DNA of 64,000 nucleotides from Streptomyces sp. Ncost-T10-10d. GTDB lineage: Bacteria; Actinomycetota; Actinomycetes; Streptomycetales; Streptomycetaceae. Below, one piece after another: positions 16,124-25,519 of this stretch. Position 1 is the stretch's first letter, and every line of letters starts with the position of its first letter. The DNA lies in assembly GCF_900091955.1 (NCBI RefSeq), contig NZ_FMDF01000224.1:1-64000 (forward strand), given 5' to 3'. The notes under the pieces were generated by a model. The model was not told the DNA's origin and ran no database searches. It saw only the letters and a program-made list of their open reading frames with translations. The position numbers and the translations under genes were made by a program.

Positions 16124-17332
16124 ATGGAACGCCGCACCACGCAGCCGCGTCCCGGCTGGCAGCAGACGGTGGAGGGGCAGGGACTCGTCTATCCGCTCAC
16201 CCGCTACCCGGACGGATCGCTGCGCCCGTACTGGGACGAGAGCGCCTACTACGTCTTCTCGCTGCCCGAGGTCGAGGCACTGGAGGACGTCGTCGAGGAA
16301 CTGCACACGATGTGCCTGGCCGCGGCCGCGCACATCGTGGAACAGGACCGCTTCGCCGATCTCGGCATCACCGACCGCCGGCTGTCCGGACTCGTCGCCC
16401 AGTCCTGGCACCGGCGTGACGAACTGCCGTCCCTGTACGGCAGGTTCGACCTGCACTACGACGGAACCGGTCCGGCGAAGATGCTGGAGTACAACGCGGA
16501 CACCCCCACCTCCCTGGTGGAGGCCGCAAGCGTCCAGTGGTTCTGGATGGAGGACCGTTTCCCGGGCGCCGACCAGTGGAACTCCCTGCACGAACGTCTC
16601 GTCGCGGCGTGGAAACGGCAGGCCGGTCTGCTGCCGCCCGGACCGCTGCACTTCGCGCACTCCGACGGGGACGAGCTGGGCGAGGACCTGATGACGGTCG
16701 CCTATCTGCGCGAGACCGCCGAACAGGCCGGCATCGACACGGAGGCGCTCTCGGTCGAACAGATCGGCTGGGACCGGCTTGCCGGGCGGTTCGTCGACGA
16801 GCGGCTCCGCTTCATCCGTAGCTGCTTCAAGCTGTACCCGTGGGAGTGGCTGGCGAGCGACCGGTTCGGGCCGCACGTGCTGGACACCCTCGACAACGGC
16901 GGCGGCACCGGCACCACCTGCTGGATCGAGCCCGCCTGGAAGATGCTCCTCTCCAACAAGGCGCTGCTGGCGATCCTCTGGGAGCTCTTTCCCGGCCACC
17001 CGAATCTGCTCCCGTCCTATCTCGACGGCCCCCGTGAACTCGCGGCGACGGGAACGGGGGCGGGCGATGGAGGTGGCCTCGGATACGTCGCCAAGCCGCT
17101 GCTCGGCCGCGAGGGGGCCGGGGTCACGATCCATGAGCCGGGAAGCCCCGCGGTGCTGCGGGACGAGCCGTGCTGCTATCAGGAACTGGCACCGCTGCCG
17201 GACTTCGACGGCAACCGCGTGGTGCTGGGGGCGTGGGTCGTCGAGGACGAGGCGGCCGGGCTCGGCATCCGCGAATCGGCAGGGCCGGTCACGGACGAGT
17301 ACGCCCGCTTCCTGCCTCACGTGATCCTCTAG
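16124..17332 (+). CDS. Glutathionylspermidine synthase-like ATP-grasp protein (YgiC/YjfC family)
   Basis: A 402-aa protein matching the C-terminal synthetase domain of glutathionylspermidine synthase. Signatures are YGRFDLHYDG, AKMLEYNADTPTSLVEAA (the conserved EYNxDTPT motif), then EPAWKMLLSNKALLAILWE and the ATP-grasp nucleotide segment YVAKPLLGREGAGVTI. No amidase domain is present. Streptomyces make neither glutathione nor trypanothione, so this is presumed to be an ATP-dependent amide ligase of unknown substrates. It follows the small lipoprotein and is surely cotranscribed with it. Confidence 0.9.
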   Translation: MERRTTQPRPGWQQTVEGQGLVYPLTRYPDGSLRPYWDESAYYVFSLPEVEALEDVVEELHTMCLAAAAHIVEQDRFADLGITDRRLSGLVAQSWHRRDELPSLYGRFDLHYDGTGPAKMLEYNADTPTSLVEAASVQWFWMEDRFPGADQWNSLHERLVAAWKRQAGLLPPGPLHFAHSDGDELGEDLMTVAYLRETAEQAGIDTEALSVEQIGWDRLAGRFVDERLRFIRSCFKLYPWEWLASDRFGPHVLDTLDNGGGTGTTCWIEPAWKMLLSNKALLAILWELFPGHPNLLPSYLDGPRELAATGTGAGDGGGLGYVAKPLLGREGAGVTIHEPGSPAVLRDEPCCYQELAPLPDFDGNRVVLGAWVVEDEAAGLGIRESAGPVTDEYARFLPHVIL

Positions 17333-17425
17333 GAGGGTGCTTCGTCCGGATCATGCCGGGCTCGCGGGCCCTGGCCCGATCCGGACGAACGGCCCTGGAG
17401 CCTGCCCGGCGACCGACGACAGAAC

Positions 17426-18631
17426 TCAGCCGCGCAGGACGCCGCGGAGCTGCTCGAGCCCCCAGTCCAGGTCCTCCTTGCTGATCACCAGCGGCGGGGC
17501 GATCCGGATCGTCGAGCCATGCGTGTCCTTGACCAGCACCCCCCGGTCCATCAGTTTCTCGGAGATCTCCCGGCCGGTGCCGTGGCTCGGGGCGATGTCG
17601 ACGCCCGCCCACAGCCCGCGGCCCCGTACCGCCTCCACCGCGCCCCCGCCCACCATCAGTCCCAGCTCCTGGTGGAGGTGCTCGCCCAACTCGGTCGCCC
17701 GCTGCTGGAATTCTCCGGTACGGAGCATCGCGATGACCTCCAGCGCGACCGCACAGGCAAGGGGGTTCCCGCCGAACGTCGAACCGTGCTCGCCGGGCCG
17801 GTACACCCCGAGCACATCCTTCGACGAGACCACCGCCGACACCGGGACCACCCCGCCGCCCAGCGCCTTGCCGAGCACATACATGTCCGGCACGACACCC
17901 TCGTGCTCACAGGCGAAGGTCTTCCCGGTCCGGCCCAGGCCCGACTGGATCTCGTCCGCGATGAACAGCACATTCCGCTCACGGGTGAGTTCGCGCACCC
18001 GGGGGAGGTAGCCGGGCGGCGGCACCAGCACCCCGGCCTCGCCCTGGATCGGTTCCAGCAGCACCGCCACGGTGTTCTCGGTCATCGCCTCCGCGAGCGC
18101 GGTCAGATCCCCGTAGGGCACGATCTCGAACCCCGGCGTGTACGGACCGAAGTCCTCCCGTGCCTCCTGGTCCGTGGAGAAGCTGATGATCGTCGTCGTC
18201 CGGCCGTGGAAGTTGTTCGCGGCGACGATGATCTTCGCCATGCCGTCCGGGACGCCCTTCACCCGGTAGCCCCACTTGCGGGCGGTCTTGACCGCGGTCT
18301 CCACGGCCTCCGCCCCGGTGTTCATCGGCAGCACCGTTTCCATGCCGCACAACTCGGCGAGCTGCGCACAGAAATCGGCGAACCGGTCGTGGTAGAAGGC
18401 GCGCGAGGTGAGGGTCACCCGCTCCAGCTGTGCCTCGGCCGCGTCGAGCAGGCGCCGGTTGCCGTGGCCGAAGTTGAGCGCCGAATATCCGGCGAGCATG
18501 TCGAGGTAGCGTCGGCCCTCGACATCGGTCATCCAGGCTCCGTCCGCCGAAGCGACGACGACGGGCAGCGGATGGTAGTTGTGCGCGCTGTGCGCCTCGG
18601 CGGAGGCGATGGCAGTTTCCGTGGTCGACAC
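17426..18631 (-). CDS. rocD: Ornithine aminotransferase
   Basis: A class III PLP aminotransferase converting ornithine plus 2-oxoglutarate to glutamate semialdehyde. At 401 aa it is the usual length. Signatures are the N-terminal AHNYHPLPVVV, MNTGAEAVETAVKTARKW, NNFHGRTTTIISFS, the cofactor Asp in FIADEIQSGLGRTG and the PLP Lys in YVLGKALGGG. GTG 18631 is chosen over ATG 18676 because GGAGATCCC directly precedes it and the protein then starts like other RocD proteins. It is divergent from trpS. Confidence 0.93.
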   Translation of the reverse strand: MSTTETAIASAEAHSAHNYHPLPVVVASADGAWMTDVEGRRYLDMLAGYSALNFGHGNRRLLDAAEAQLERVTLTSRAFYHDRFADFCAQLAELCGMETVLPMNTGAEAVETAVKTARKWGYRVKGVPDGMAKIIVAANNFHGRTTTIISFSTDQEAREDFGPYTPGFEIVPYGDLTALAEAMTENTVAVLLEPIQGEAGVLVPPPGYLPRVRELTRERNVLFIADEIQSGLGRTGKTFACEHEGVVPDMYVLGKALGGGVVPVSAVVSSKDVLGVYRPGEHGSTFGGNPLACAVALEVIAMLRTGEFQQRATELGEHLHQELGLMVGGGAVEAVRGRGLWAGVDIAPSHGTGREISEKLMDRGVLVKDTHGSTIRIAPPLVISKEDLDWGLEQLRGVLRG

Positions 18632-18861
18632 GGGATCTCCGTTCGTCGTGCGGCGTGGGCGGGGGGTGGTGCCCACTTTGTATCGTCGGTCGCAACCCTG
18701 GCGAGGAAACCTTCAATTCACGGCGCGCCCGTCCGCGTCCTTCCACCGTCCCACCGGCCCGACTGTGTTCCTCGTCTCATTCGCGGCGGTGCGCGTTCTG
18801 TGCCGCACAGCTTCCGCACCGGCTGCCGGAGATCGCTTCCGTACCTGAGACAATGGGTTTC

Positions 18862-19875
18862 ATGGCCTCTGAACGCCCCCGCGTGCTCTCCGGAATCCAG
18901 CCCACCGCAGGCTCGTTCCACCTCGGCAACTACCTCGGTGCGGTCCGCCAGTGGGTGGCGCTGCAGGAATCCCACGACGCCTTCTACATGGTCGTGGACC
19001 TGCATGCGATCACCATTCCGCAGGACCCCGCAGAGCTGCGCGCGAACACCAGGCTCGCCGTCGCCCAGCTCCTCGCCGCCGGTCTCGACCCGGAGCGCTG
19101 CACGCTCTTCGTCCAGAGCCATGTCCCCGAGCACGCCCAGCTCGGCTGGATCATGAACTGCCTCACCGGCTTCGGCGAGGCGTCCCGCATGACGCAGTTC
19201 AAGGACAAGTCCGCCAAGCAGGGGGCCGACCGCACCACGGTCGGTCTCTTCACGTACCCGATGCTGATGGTCGCCGACATCCTGCTGTACCAGGCCGACC
19301 AGGTCCCGGTCGGCGAGGACCAGCGCCAGCACCTGGAGCTGACCCGTAACCTCGCCGAGCGGTTCAACGGCAGCTACGGCGACACGTTCACCGTGCCGGA
19401 CCCGTACATCCTCAAGGAGACGGCGAAGATCTACGACCTTCAGGACCCGTCGTCGAAGATGAGCAAGTCGGCGGCCACCCCGAAGGGGCTGATCAACCTC
19501 CTCGACGAGCCGAAGGCCACCGCCAAGAAGGTCAGGAGCGCGGTCACCGACACCGACACGGTCATCCGCTTCGACCGGGCCGAGAAGCCCGGGGTCAGCA
19601 ACCTGCTGACCATCTACTCCACGCTGACCGAAACCGGTATCGCGGATCTGGAGCAGAAATACGAGGGCAAGGGCTACGGTGCGCTCAAGACCGACCTTGC
19701 CGAGGTCATGGTCGAGTTCGTCACACCGTTCCGTACCCGCACCCAGGAATACCTGGACGATCCGGAGACGCTGGACTCGATCCTGGCCAAGGGTGCGGAG
19801 AAGGCCCGCTCCGTCGCGGCCGAGACCCTGGCCCGGACGTACGACCGGATGGGCTTTCTGCCCGCGAAGCACTGA
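18862..19875 (+). CDS. trpS: Tryptophanyl-tRNA synthetase
   Basis: Class I aminoacyl-tRNA synthetase, 337 aa. It has SGIQPTAGSFHLGNYLGAVR (the HIGH equivalent is HLGN), the QxDQVPVGEDQRQHLEL region and KMSKS in SSKMSKSAATPKG. ATG 18862 gives MASERPRVLSG, like other Streptomyces TrpS; ATG 18853, nine bases upstream, is equally possible. Streptomyces often carry two TrpS enzymes; this locus corresponds to the housekeeping one as I recall. The following RNA-ligase-like gene is in the same direction. Confidence 0.96.
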   Translation: MASERPRVLSGIQPTAGSFHLGNYLGAVRQWVALQESHDAFYMVVDLHAITIPQDPAELRANTRLAVAQLLAAGLDPERCTLFVQSHVPEHAQLGWIMNCLTGFGEASRMTQFKDKSAKQGADRTTVGLFTYPMLMVADILLYQADQVPVGEDQRQHLELTRNLAERFNGSYGDTFTVPDPYILKETAKIYDLQDPSSKMSKSAATPKGLINLLDEPKATAKKVRSAVTDTDTVIRFDRAEKPGVSNLLTIYSTLTETGIADLEQKYEGKGYGALKTDLAEVMVEFVTPFRTRTQEYLDDPETLDSILAKGAEKARSVAAETLARTYDRMGFLPAKH

Positions 19876-19987
19876 GTCCAAGGGCCCTGGCGGTTTCACG
19901 GCCGCAGGCGTCACACTGGCGACGGGAAGTTGATTCGGTGGATGGCTGAAAACAGGCCACCCACCATCGAGGATTGAGGAGAACGAC

Positions 19988-20578
19988 GTGGGGACCGTAA
20001 CGCTCGGCGTTTCGATCGCGGTCCCGGAGCCCTACGGCAGCCTGCTCCAGGAGCGGCGCGCGAGCTTCGGGGATCCTGCCGCGTACGGCATTCCCACCCA
20101 CGTCACGCTCCTCCCGCCGACCGAGGCCGAGGCGGCCGACCTGCCCGCGATCGAGGCGCATCTCGCGCAGATCGCCACGGGCGGCCGCCCCTTTCCGATG
20201 CGGCTGGCGGGCACGGGGACCTTCCGTCCCCTCTCGCCGGTCGTCTTCGTCCAGGTCGTCGAGGGGGCCTCGGCCTGCTCATGGCTGCAGAAGCGGGTCA
20301 GGGACTCCTCCGGGCCGCTGGTGCGCGAGCTCCAGTTCCCGTACCACCCGCATGTGACCGTGGCGCACGACATCGCCGAGCAGGCGATGGACCGGGCGTA
20401 CGAGGAGCTCTCCGACTACGAGGCCGCCTGGACCTGCGGTTCCTTCGCGTTGTACGAGCAGGGCCCGGACGGCGTCTGGCGCAAGATCAACGAGTTCCCG
20501 TTCGGTGCCGGGGACGGCACGCCCGCCGTGCCCGCGCAGGGCGGCTCCTCCGTGGACGAGCCCTCCCTGCAGCCCTGA
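19988..20578 (+). CDS. 2'-5' RNA ligase-family (2H phosphoesterase) protein
   Basis: A 196-aa protein of the 2H superfamily. Both catalytic HxT motifs are visible: PTHVTLLPP (His ~37) and YHPHVTVAHD (His ~121). These enzymes act on 2',3'-cyclic or 2'-5' phosphodiesters in RNA. GTG 19988 is preceded by GAGGAGAACGAC. The last 25 residues are a low-complexity tail. It lies 112 bp after trpS, an order common in Streptomyces. Confidence 0.9.
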   Translation: MGTVTLGVSIAVPEPYGSLLQERRASFGDPAAYGIPTHVTLLPPTEAEAADLPAIEAHLAQIATGGRPFPMRLAGTGTFRPLSPVVFVQVVEGASACSWLQKRVRDSSGPLVRELQFPYHPHVTVAHDIAEQAMDRAYEELSDYEAAWTCGSFALYEQGPDGVWRKINEFPFGAGDGTPAVPAQGGSSVDEPSLQP

Positions 20579-20631
20579 GCGGGGCCCCGGCGGGGCCCTC
20601 TTCACGCCCTGAGCGCCCCGGCGCCCGAGGT

Positions 20632-21432
20632 TCAGACCGGTAGGCGCCGGAACAGCGGGCGCGGTACATGCCGCAGTGCCGACATCACCACACGCAGTGA
20701 CCCCGGCACCCACACCGTCTCCGAACGCCGCCGCAGCCCCGTCACGATTGCCGTCGCGACCGCATCCGGAGTCGTCGCGAGAGGCGATGCCTCCAGCGGT
20801 GCAGCGGCGAACCGTGCCGCGGTGAGCCGCGGCGTCGCGGGCCGGGCCGCCGTTTCCGGTCGTACGACGCCGGGGCGTACGACCATCACATGCACCCCCG
20901 TGCCGTACAGCGCGTCCCCCAGCCCCTGGGTGAACGCGTCCAGGCCCGCCTTGCTGGACCCGTAGATGAAGTCGGCACGGCGGACGCGTTCGCCGGCCAC
21001 CGAGGACAGCACCACCAGCGAGCCGTGCCCCTGCGCCTGGAGCGCTCCGGCGCACACCAGCCCGGCGGAGACGGCCCCCGTGTAATTCGTCCGGGCGACC
21101 CGGACCGCGGAGAGCGGCTCCTCCTCGTCACGCTCCTGGTCGCCCGCGATCCCGAAGGCGAGGAGCACCATGTCGATGTCGCCCTCGGCGAAGATCTTGC
21201 CGAGGGCGGTCTCGTGGGACTCGGAGTCGAGGGCGTCGAAATCGACCGTACGGACGTCGGCGCCGCGTGTGCGCAGTTCGGCGGCGGCCGACTCCAGTCC
21301 GGGCGAGGGGCGGCCGGCCAGCCAGACCGTACGGGTCCGGCGGGCGATCAGCCGGCGTGCCGTGGCGAGAGCGATCCGGGACGTTCCGCCGAGAACGAGC
21401 AGGGACTGCGGGGCACCGAAGGCGTCCTTCAC
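20632..21432 (-). CDS. dprE2: DprE2-like SDR reductase
   Basis: A 266-aa short-chain dehydrogenase resembling decaprenylphosphoryl-2-keto-ribose reductase, the second step of ribose-to-arabinose epimerisation on a lipid carrier. It has LVLGGTSRIALATARRLI (nucleotide loop), LLAFGIAG, Ser in LVVLSSVAGERVRR and the YGSSKAGLDAF catalytic Tyr/Lys. GTG 21432 has AAGGAG upstream. It lies directly downstream of the DprE1-like oxidase, so the two form the epimerase operon. Streptomyces lacks arabinogalactan of mycobacterial type, so the product's use is uncertain. Confidence 0.88.
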   Translation of the reverse strand: MKDAFGAPQSLLVLGGTSRIALATARRLIARRTRTVWLAGRPSPGLESAAAELRTRGADVRTVDFDALDSESHETALGKIFAEGDIDMVLLAFGIAGDQERDEEEPLSAVRVARTNYTGAVSAGLVCAGALQAQGHGSLVVLSSVAGERVRRADFIYGSSKAGLDAFTQGLGDALYGTGVHVMVVRPGVVRPETAARPATPRLTAARFAAAPLEASPLATTPDAVATAIVTGLRRRSETVWVPGSLRVVMSALRHVPRPLFRRLPV

Positions 21433-21492
21433 GGAAACACTCCTTGCGGACGAGGGGGCGAGGGAGGGTGAGAGGGCGGGAGACCGCAGCGG

Positions 21493-22842
21493 TCAGAGCG
21501 ACAGGCGGCGCGACAGGTCCGAGCGGAACGCCCCGTTCGGGTCCAGCTCGGCTCGCAGCGAACGGAATTCGGCCAGCCGTGGATACATCGCGGCCAGCAT
21601 CTGAGGCCGCAGCCGGGAGTCCTTGGCCAGGCAGACCCGGCCGCCGGCCTCCGCCACCTCCTCGTCCAGCGAGTCCAGGAACCCGGCGAGGCCCGGCAGC
21701 GCTGCGGGCAGATCGAGGGCGAGGGCCCAGCCGGGCATCGGGAACGACAGCCAGCCCGGATCGCCTTCGCCGAACCGTTTGAGCACGGCGTGGAACGACG
21801 GGCAGCGCCGCCGGGAGATCCGGCGCACGATCCGGCGCAGCGCCTCCTCCTGTCCGTGCCCGACGACGAACTGGTACCGCACGGATCCGCCGCGCCCATG
21901 AATCCGGTTCCAGTGCGGCAGGCAGTCCAGGGGATGGAAGAACGCGGACAGCTTCTGGAGCTCGCCGACGCGGTACCTGGGGGCGCTGCGGTAGTGGAGC
22001 TCGTTGAAGAGGGCGACGGAGGTACGGCCGAGCAGCCCTTCCGGTACGAGAGCGGGTGCGACCGGCAGTTGTCCCGGGCGGAACGCGAGTGGTGTGCGCC
22101 GGGCGCGCGCCGGGAGCGCGTATCGGGGGGCATGCTCCCCTCGGGTGAGTACGGAGCGCCCTGTCGCCCGGCCGCGGGCGAGGAGATCGATCCAGGCGGC
22201 CGAATAGCGGTAGCGGTGGTCTCCGGCGGAGAGCCTGGCCAGCAGGTCGTCCAGGTCGACGGTCCGTTCGGTGTCCACCGACATCCAGGAGCTGGTGACC
22301 CGGTGGCAACGGAGCGTGGCGGAGAGGATCACACCCGTCAGACCCAGGCCACCCGTGGTGGCGTCGAAGAGATCGGTGCCGGGCCGGACCGTACGGATCT
22401 CGCCCTCGGCCGTCAGCAGCTTCAGCTCCTGGACGTGTCGCGAGAAGGAGCCGGAGAAGTGATGGTTGCGGCCGTGGATGTCGGCGCCGATCGCGCCGCC
22501 CACGGTGACATGACGGGTGGCAGGTGTGACGGGGACGAACCAGCCGAGCGGCAGCAGGACTTCCATCAGCCGGTGCAGGCTGACTCCGGCGTCGCAGACC
22601 ACCAGGCCGGTCCCGGCGTCGATCGTGCGGATCCGGTTCAGCGCGGTCATGTCGAGGACGGAGCCACCCGCGTTCTGTGCGGCGTCGCCGTGGGACCGGC
22701 CGAGCCCCCGGGCGATGGAACCGCGGGGTCCGCAACCGCGTACCGTCGCCGCCGCCTCCTCGTACGTACGGGGGCGGAAGCGCAGGGCGGTCGTCGGGGC
22801 GGTACGGCCCCAGCCGGTCAGGGACACGGTGTCGACAGACAT
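21493..22842 (-). CDS. dprE1: DprE1-like FAD-dependent epimerase subunit
   Basis: A 449-aa FAD-binding (VAO-type) oxidase resembling decaprenylphosphoryl-ribose 2'-oxidase. It has the FAD motif GGAIGADIHGRNHHFSGSFS, TGGLGLTGVIL, and the C-terminal AKDSRLRPQMLAAMYPR. The active-site segment LSFPMPGWALALDLP aligns with mycobacterial LSFPxPGWNICVDFP, with Ala at the Cys387 position targeted by benzothiazinones. ATG 22842 begins MSVDTVSLTGWGR. Upstream reading would add no homology. The DprE2-like gene follows after 60 bp. Confidence 0.88.
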   Translation of the reverse strand: MSVDTVSLTGWGRTAPTTALRFRPRTYEEAAATVRGCGPRGSIARGLGRSHGDAAQNAGGSVLDMTALNRIRTIDAGTGLVVCDAGVSLHRLMEVLLPLGWFVPVTPATRHVTVGGAIGADIHGRNHHFSGSFSRHVQELKLLTAEGEIRTVRPGTDLFDATTGGLGLTGVILSATLRCHRVTSSWMSVDTERTVDLDDLLARLSAGDHRYRYSAAWIDLLARGRATGRSVLTRGEHAPRYALPARARRTPLAFRPGQLPVAPALVPEGLLGRTSVALFNELHYRSAPRYRVGELQKLSAFFHPLDCLPHWNRIHGRGGSVRYQFVVGHGQEEALRRIVRRISRRRCPSFHAVLKRFGEGDPGWLSFPMPGWALALDLPAALPGLAGFLDSLDEEVAEAGGRVCLAKDSRLRPQMLAAMYPRLAEFRSLRAELDPNGAFRSDLSRRLSL

Positions 22843-22983
22843 GGTGGTGACCGTATCGCCCGAGAAAACCCTTTCGAGGTATTTGTTACAACACTCACCG
22901 ATATGGGTGATTGAGTAAGTGTCAGCCCGTACGGCAGCGAAGGGGGCGCCGGTTTTCCGTGCCCGGGAGGGTAGTCGTACGTC

Positions 22984-23913
22984 ATGGACTGGCTGACAAA
23001 CCTCCCCGTCATCGGGCCGATCGTCTCCCGGCTGATGGCGACGCACGCCTGGCGCTCGTACGAGACGCTGGAGCGGGTCCACTGGGCCAGGCTCGCCGCC
23101 GCGATCACCTTCATCAGCTTCCTGGCGCTCTTCCCCCTGATCGCGGTCGGTGCGGCGATCGGTGCCGCGCTGCTCTCCACCGAGCAGATCCACAAGATCG
23201 AGGACAAGATCGCCGAGCAGGTGCCGGGCATCTCCGACCAGCTCGGCATCAGCAGTCTGGTGTCCCACGCGGGCACGGTCGGGCTGGTCGCCGGTGCGCT
23301 GCTGCTCCTCACCGGCATCGGCTGGATCGGCGCGATGCGGGGCTGTCTGCGTGCCGTGTGGGGCATCGACGACGTGGACCTGGGCAATCCGGTCATCCGC
23401 AAACTCAAGGACGCCGGGCTGCTCCTCGGTCTGGGCGGGGCGGCGCTCGCGACTCTCGCCGTCTCCTCGGCCGGTTCCGTCGCCGTCGGCTGGACCGCCG
23501 GCCTGCTGGGCATCTCGGACCGGGGCGCGGGCGGCGTGGTGCTGCAGGTGGCCGCCATGGTCGTGGCGGCCCTCGCCGACTTCCTGCTGCTGCTCTATCT
23601 GCTGACGCTGCTGCCCGGCGTCGAGCCCCCACGGCGCCGGCTACTGGTCGCCGCGGCGATCGGTGCGGTCGGCTTCGAACTGCTCAAGCTGTTGCTCGGC
23701 AGCTACATGAAGGGCGTCGCGTCGAAGAGCATGTACGGCGCCTTCGGGGTGCCGGTCGCGCTGCTGCTGTGGATCAACTTCACGGCAAGGCTGCTGCTGT
23801 TCTGCGCCGCCTGGACGGCGACGCGGAACCGCAGGGACACCGAGAAGGACTCCGCGGCCGTCAGCGACGGGGAAGGCGGCGCACCAGGTCCGGCAGCGGC
23901 CAGCGCCGGTTGA
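22984..23913 (+). CDS. YihY/BrkB-family membrane protein
   Basis: A 309-aa inner-membrane protein with six predicted helices. It has the family features: ARLAAAITFISFLALFPLI, the conserved Gly-rich segments, and LKLLLGSYMKGVASKSMYGA before the final helix LLLWINFTARLLLFCAAW. Once called RNase BN in error; the real function is unknown. The last 50 bases overlap the 3' end of the carboxypeptidase gene on the other strand. Confidence 0.9.
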   Translation: MDWLTNLPVIGPIVSRLMATHAWRSYETLERVHWARLAAAITFISFLALFPLIAVGAAIGAALLSTEQIHKIEDKIAEQVPGISDQLGISSLVSHAGTVGLVAGALLLLTGIGWIGAMRGCLRAVWGIDDVDLGNPVIRKLKDAGLLLGLGGAALATLAVSSAGSVAVGWTAGLLGISDRGAGGVVLQVAAMVVAALADFLLLLYLLTLLPGVEPPRRRLLVAAAIGAVGFELLKLLLGSYMKGVASKSMYGAFGVPVALLLWINFTARLLLFCAAWTATRNRRDTEKDSAAVSDGEGGAPGPAAASAG

Positions 23914-25123
23914 CCAGGAACACCCCGCCGGCCAGCAGCACCAGGGCGCCTCCGGCGATTCCCAGCGCGATCCCGACGCCCCGGCCGCCGTCGTCGGCGG
24001 CAACGGCCTCGGTGTCGTGCGAGGGGCCGTTCCTGCCCTTGTCCTCCTCGTGCGCCGCCGCGGGGCCCTTCCCGGTGCCGGTCCCGGACCCGGTATCGGC
24101 GGACTTCGGCGGCACCAGTTCGCCGACCGGGGTCACCTTGCCGCTCGCGGCGAAGCCCCAGTCGAGGAGGCCGGCGGCTTCCTTGTAGACGGCGTGGGGC
24201 TCATTGGACGACGGGTTCATGACGGTGACGAGCAGCACCTTGCCGTTGCGTTCGGCGACACCGGTGAAGGTGTTGCCCGCGTGCGTGGTGTAGCCGTTCT
24301 TGACCCCCGCGATGCCCTTGTACGGGTCGACGCCGTCCGCGCCGGTGAGCAGCCGGTTGGTGTTCTGGATCTTGAAGGTCTCGCGCTTCCCGTTCTTCTT
24401 CTTCGCGCCGGGGAAGTCCGCCTCGGCCGTCGAGCAGTACTCCCGGAAGTCCGCCTTCTGCAGCCCGCTGCGGGCGAACAGCGTCAGGTCGTACGCGCTG
24501 GAGACCTGATCGGGTGCGTCGTAACCGTCGGGCGACACCACCTTCGTGTCGAGCGCCTGCAACTCCTCGGCATGTGACTGCATGTCGGCGACGGTCTTGG
24601 GGATGCCGCCGTACATCGAGGACAGCACATGCACCGCGTCATTGCCCGAACGCAGGAACACCCCGAGCCACAGGTCGTGGACCGTATAGCTGAGGTGCTC
24701 CTTGATGCCGACCAGGCTGCTGCCCTCGCCGAGATCGGCGAGGTCCTTCTCCTGCACCGTGTACGTCCGGGTCTTGGGCTGCAGTCCGGGCATCACGGTG
24801 TCCGCGAAGAGCATTTTCAGGGTGGAGGCGGGAGGCAGCCGCCAGTGCGGGTTGTGCGCCGCGAGGACCTCGCCGTTCTCCGCGTCCGCGACGATCCAGG
24901 ACCTGCCCGTGAGGTCCTTGGGCAGTACCGGGGCGCCGACCCCCAGCTTGACCTGCGTGCCGGTCCGGCCCAGCAGCTCGCCACCGACCCGGGACATACC
25001 GGCGGGTGGCTTCGGCCGGTTGGCGGAGGTGTTCTTGTCGACCGCCAATGCCGGACTGATGACAAATGTGGACAACAAGGCGGCAGAGGTGACCGTCAAC
25101 GCGATCTTTTTCAGAGCAGGCAC
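23861..25123 (-). CDS. D-alanyl-D-alanine carboxypeptidase (low-mass PBP)
   Basis: A 420-aa secreted serine DD-peptidase (S11 family) trimming peptidoglycan stem peptides. It has an N-terminal signal peptide (KKIALTVTSAALLSTFVISPALA), the nucleophile motif SxxK in PASTLKML, SGN in FLRSGNDAVH, and KNG in place of KTG in GVKNGYTTHAGN. A C-terminal helix near residues 385-405 (VGIALGIAGGALVLLAGGVF) anchors it, with a short basic tail inside. GTG 25123 is chosen because it places the signal peptide at the N-terminus. It overlaps the BrkB gene tail to tail. Confidence 0.92.
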   Translation of the reverse strand: MPALKKIALTVTSAALLSTFVISPALAVDKNTSANRPKPPAGMSRVGGELLGRTGTQVKLGVGAPVLPKDLTGRSWIVADAENGEVLAAHNPHWRLPPASTLKMLFADTVMPGLQPKTRTYTVQEKDLADLGEGSSLVGIKEHLSYTVHDLWLGVFLRSGNDAVHVLSSMYGGIPKTVADMQSHAEELQALDTKVVSPDGYDAPDQVSSAYDLTLFARSGLQKADFREYCSTAEADFPGAKKKNGKRETFKIQNTNRLLTGADGVDPYKGIAGVKNGYTTHAGNTFTGVAERNGKVLLVTVMNPSSNEPHAVYKEAAGLLDWGFAASGKVTPVGELVPPKSADTGSGTGTGKGPAAAHEEDKGRNGPSHDTEAVAADDGGRGVGIALGIAGGALVLLAGGVFLVNRRWPLPDLVRRLPRR

Positions 25124-25244
25124 GGTCGGAAACGTACAGGGCGAAGATATGGATGCGGGTACGGATGGCTTGACCCGCCGCGCGGACCGCCGGGACAGCC
25201 CACCCCGGGCGGCTTCGCCGGAGCGCGGCGGAGATACTGGGGCC

Positions 25245-25490
25245 ATGAAGCTCAGCCGCCCCGTCTCCTGGTTCCTGCTCGCCTTCGGGGTGTGGAGCTG
25301 GTTCATCTGGATCACTTTCGTCAAGAACCTGTGGAAGGACGGCAGTGGACTCGCCTTCGACGACGCGGGTGACCCGACTGCGTACTTCTGGGTGCATCTG
25401 CTGCTCGCCATCACGTCCTTTCTCCTGGGGACGGCCGTTGGTGTGATCGGGTTCCGCGGGGTCAGGGCCCTGCGCCGCGAAGGTGCATAA
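25245..25490 (+). CDS. Small two-helix membrane protein
   Basis: An 81-aa protein with two transmembrane helices: SWFLLAFGVWSWFIWITFV at residues ~8-26 and VHLLLAITSFLLGTAVGVIG at ~49-68. It ends in a basic tail. GGAG lies upstream of ATG 25245. It is 29 bp before the phosphoesterase gene and probably in the same transcript. A small hydrophobic protein at this location is conserved in Streptomyces as I recall; function unknown. Confidence 0.82.
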   Translation: MKLSRPVSWFLLAFGVWSWFIWITFVKNLWKDGSGLAFDDAGDPTAYFWVHLLLAITSFLLGTAVGVIGFRGVRALRREGA

Positions 25491-25519
25491 CAAGCCGTAC
25501 GACGAGCGGGGGAGCGCAA

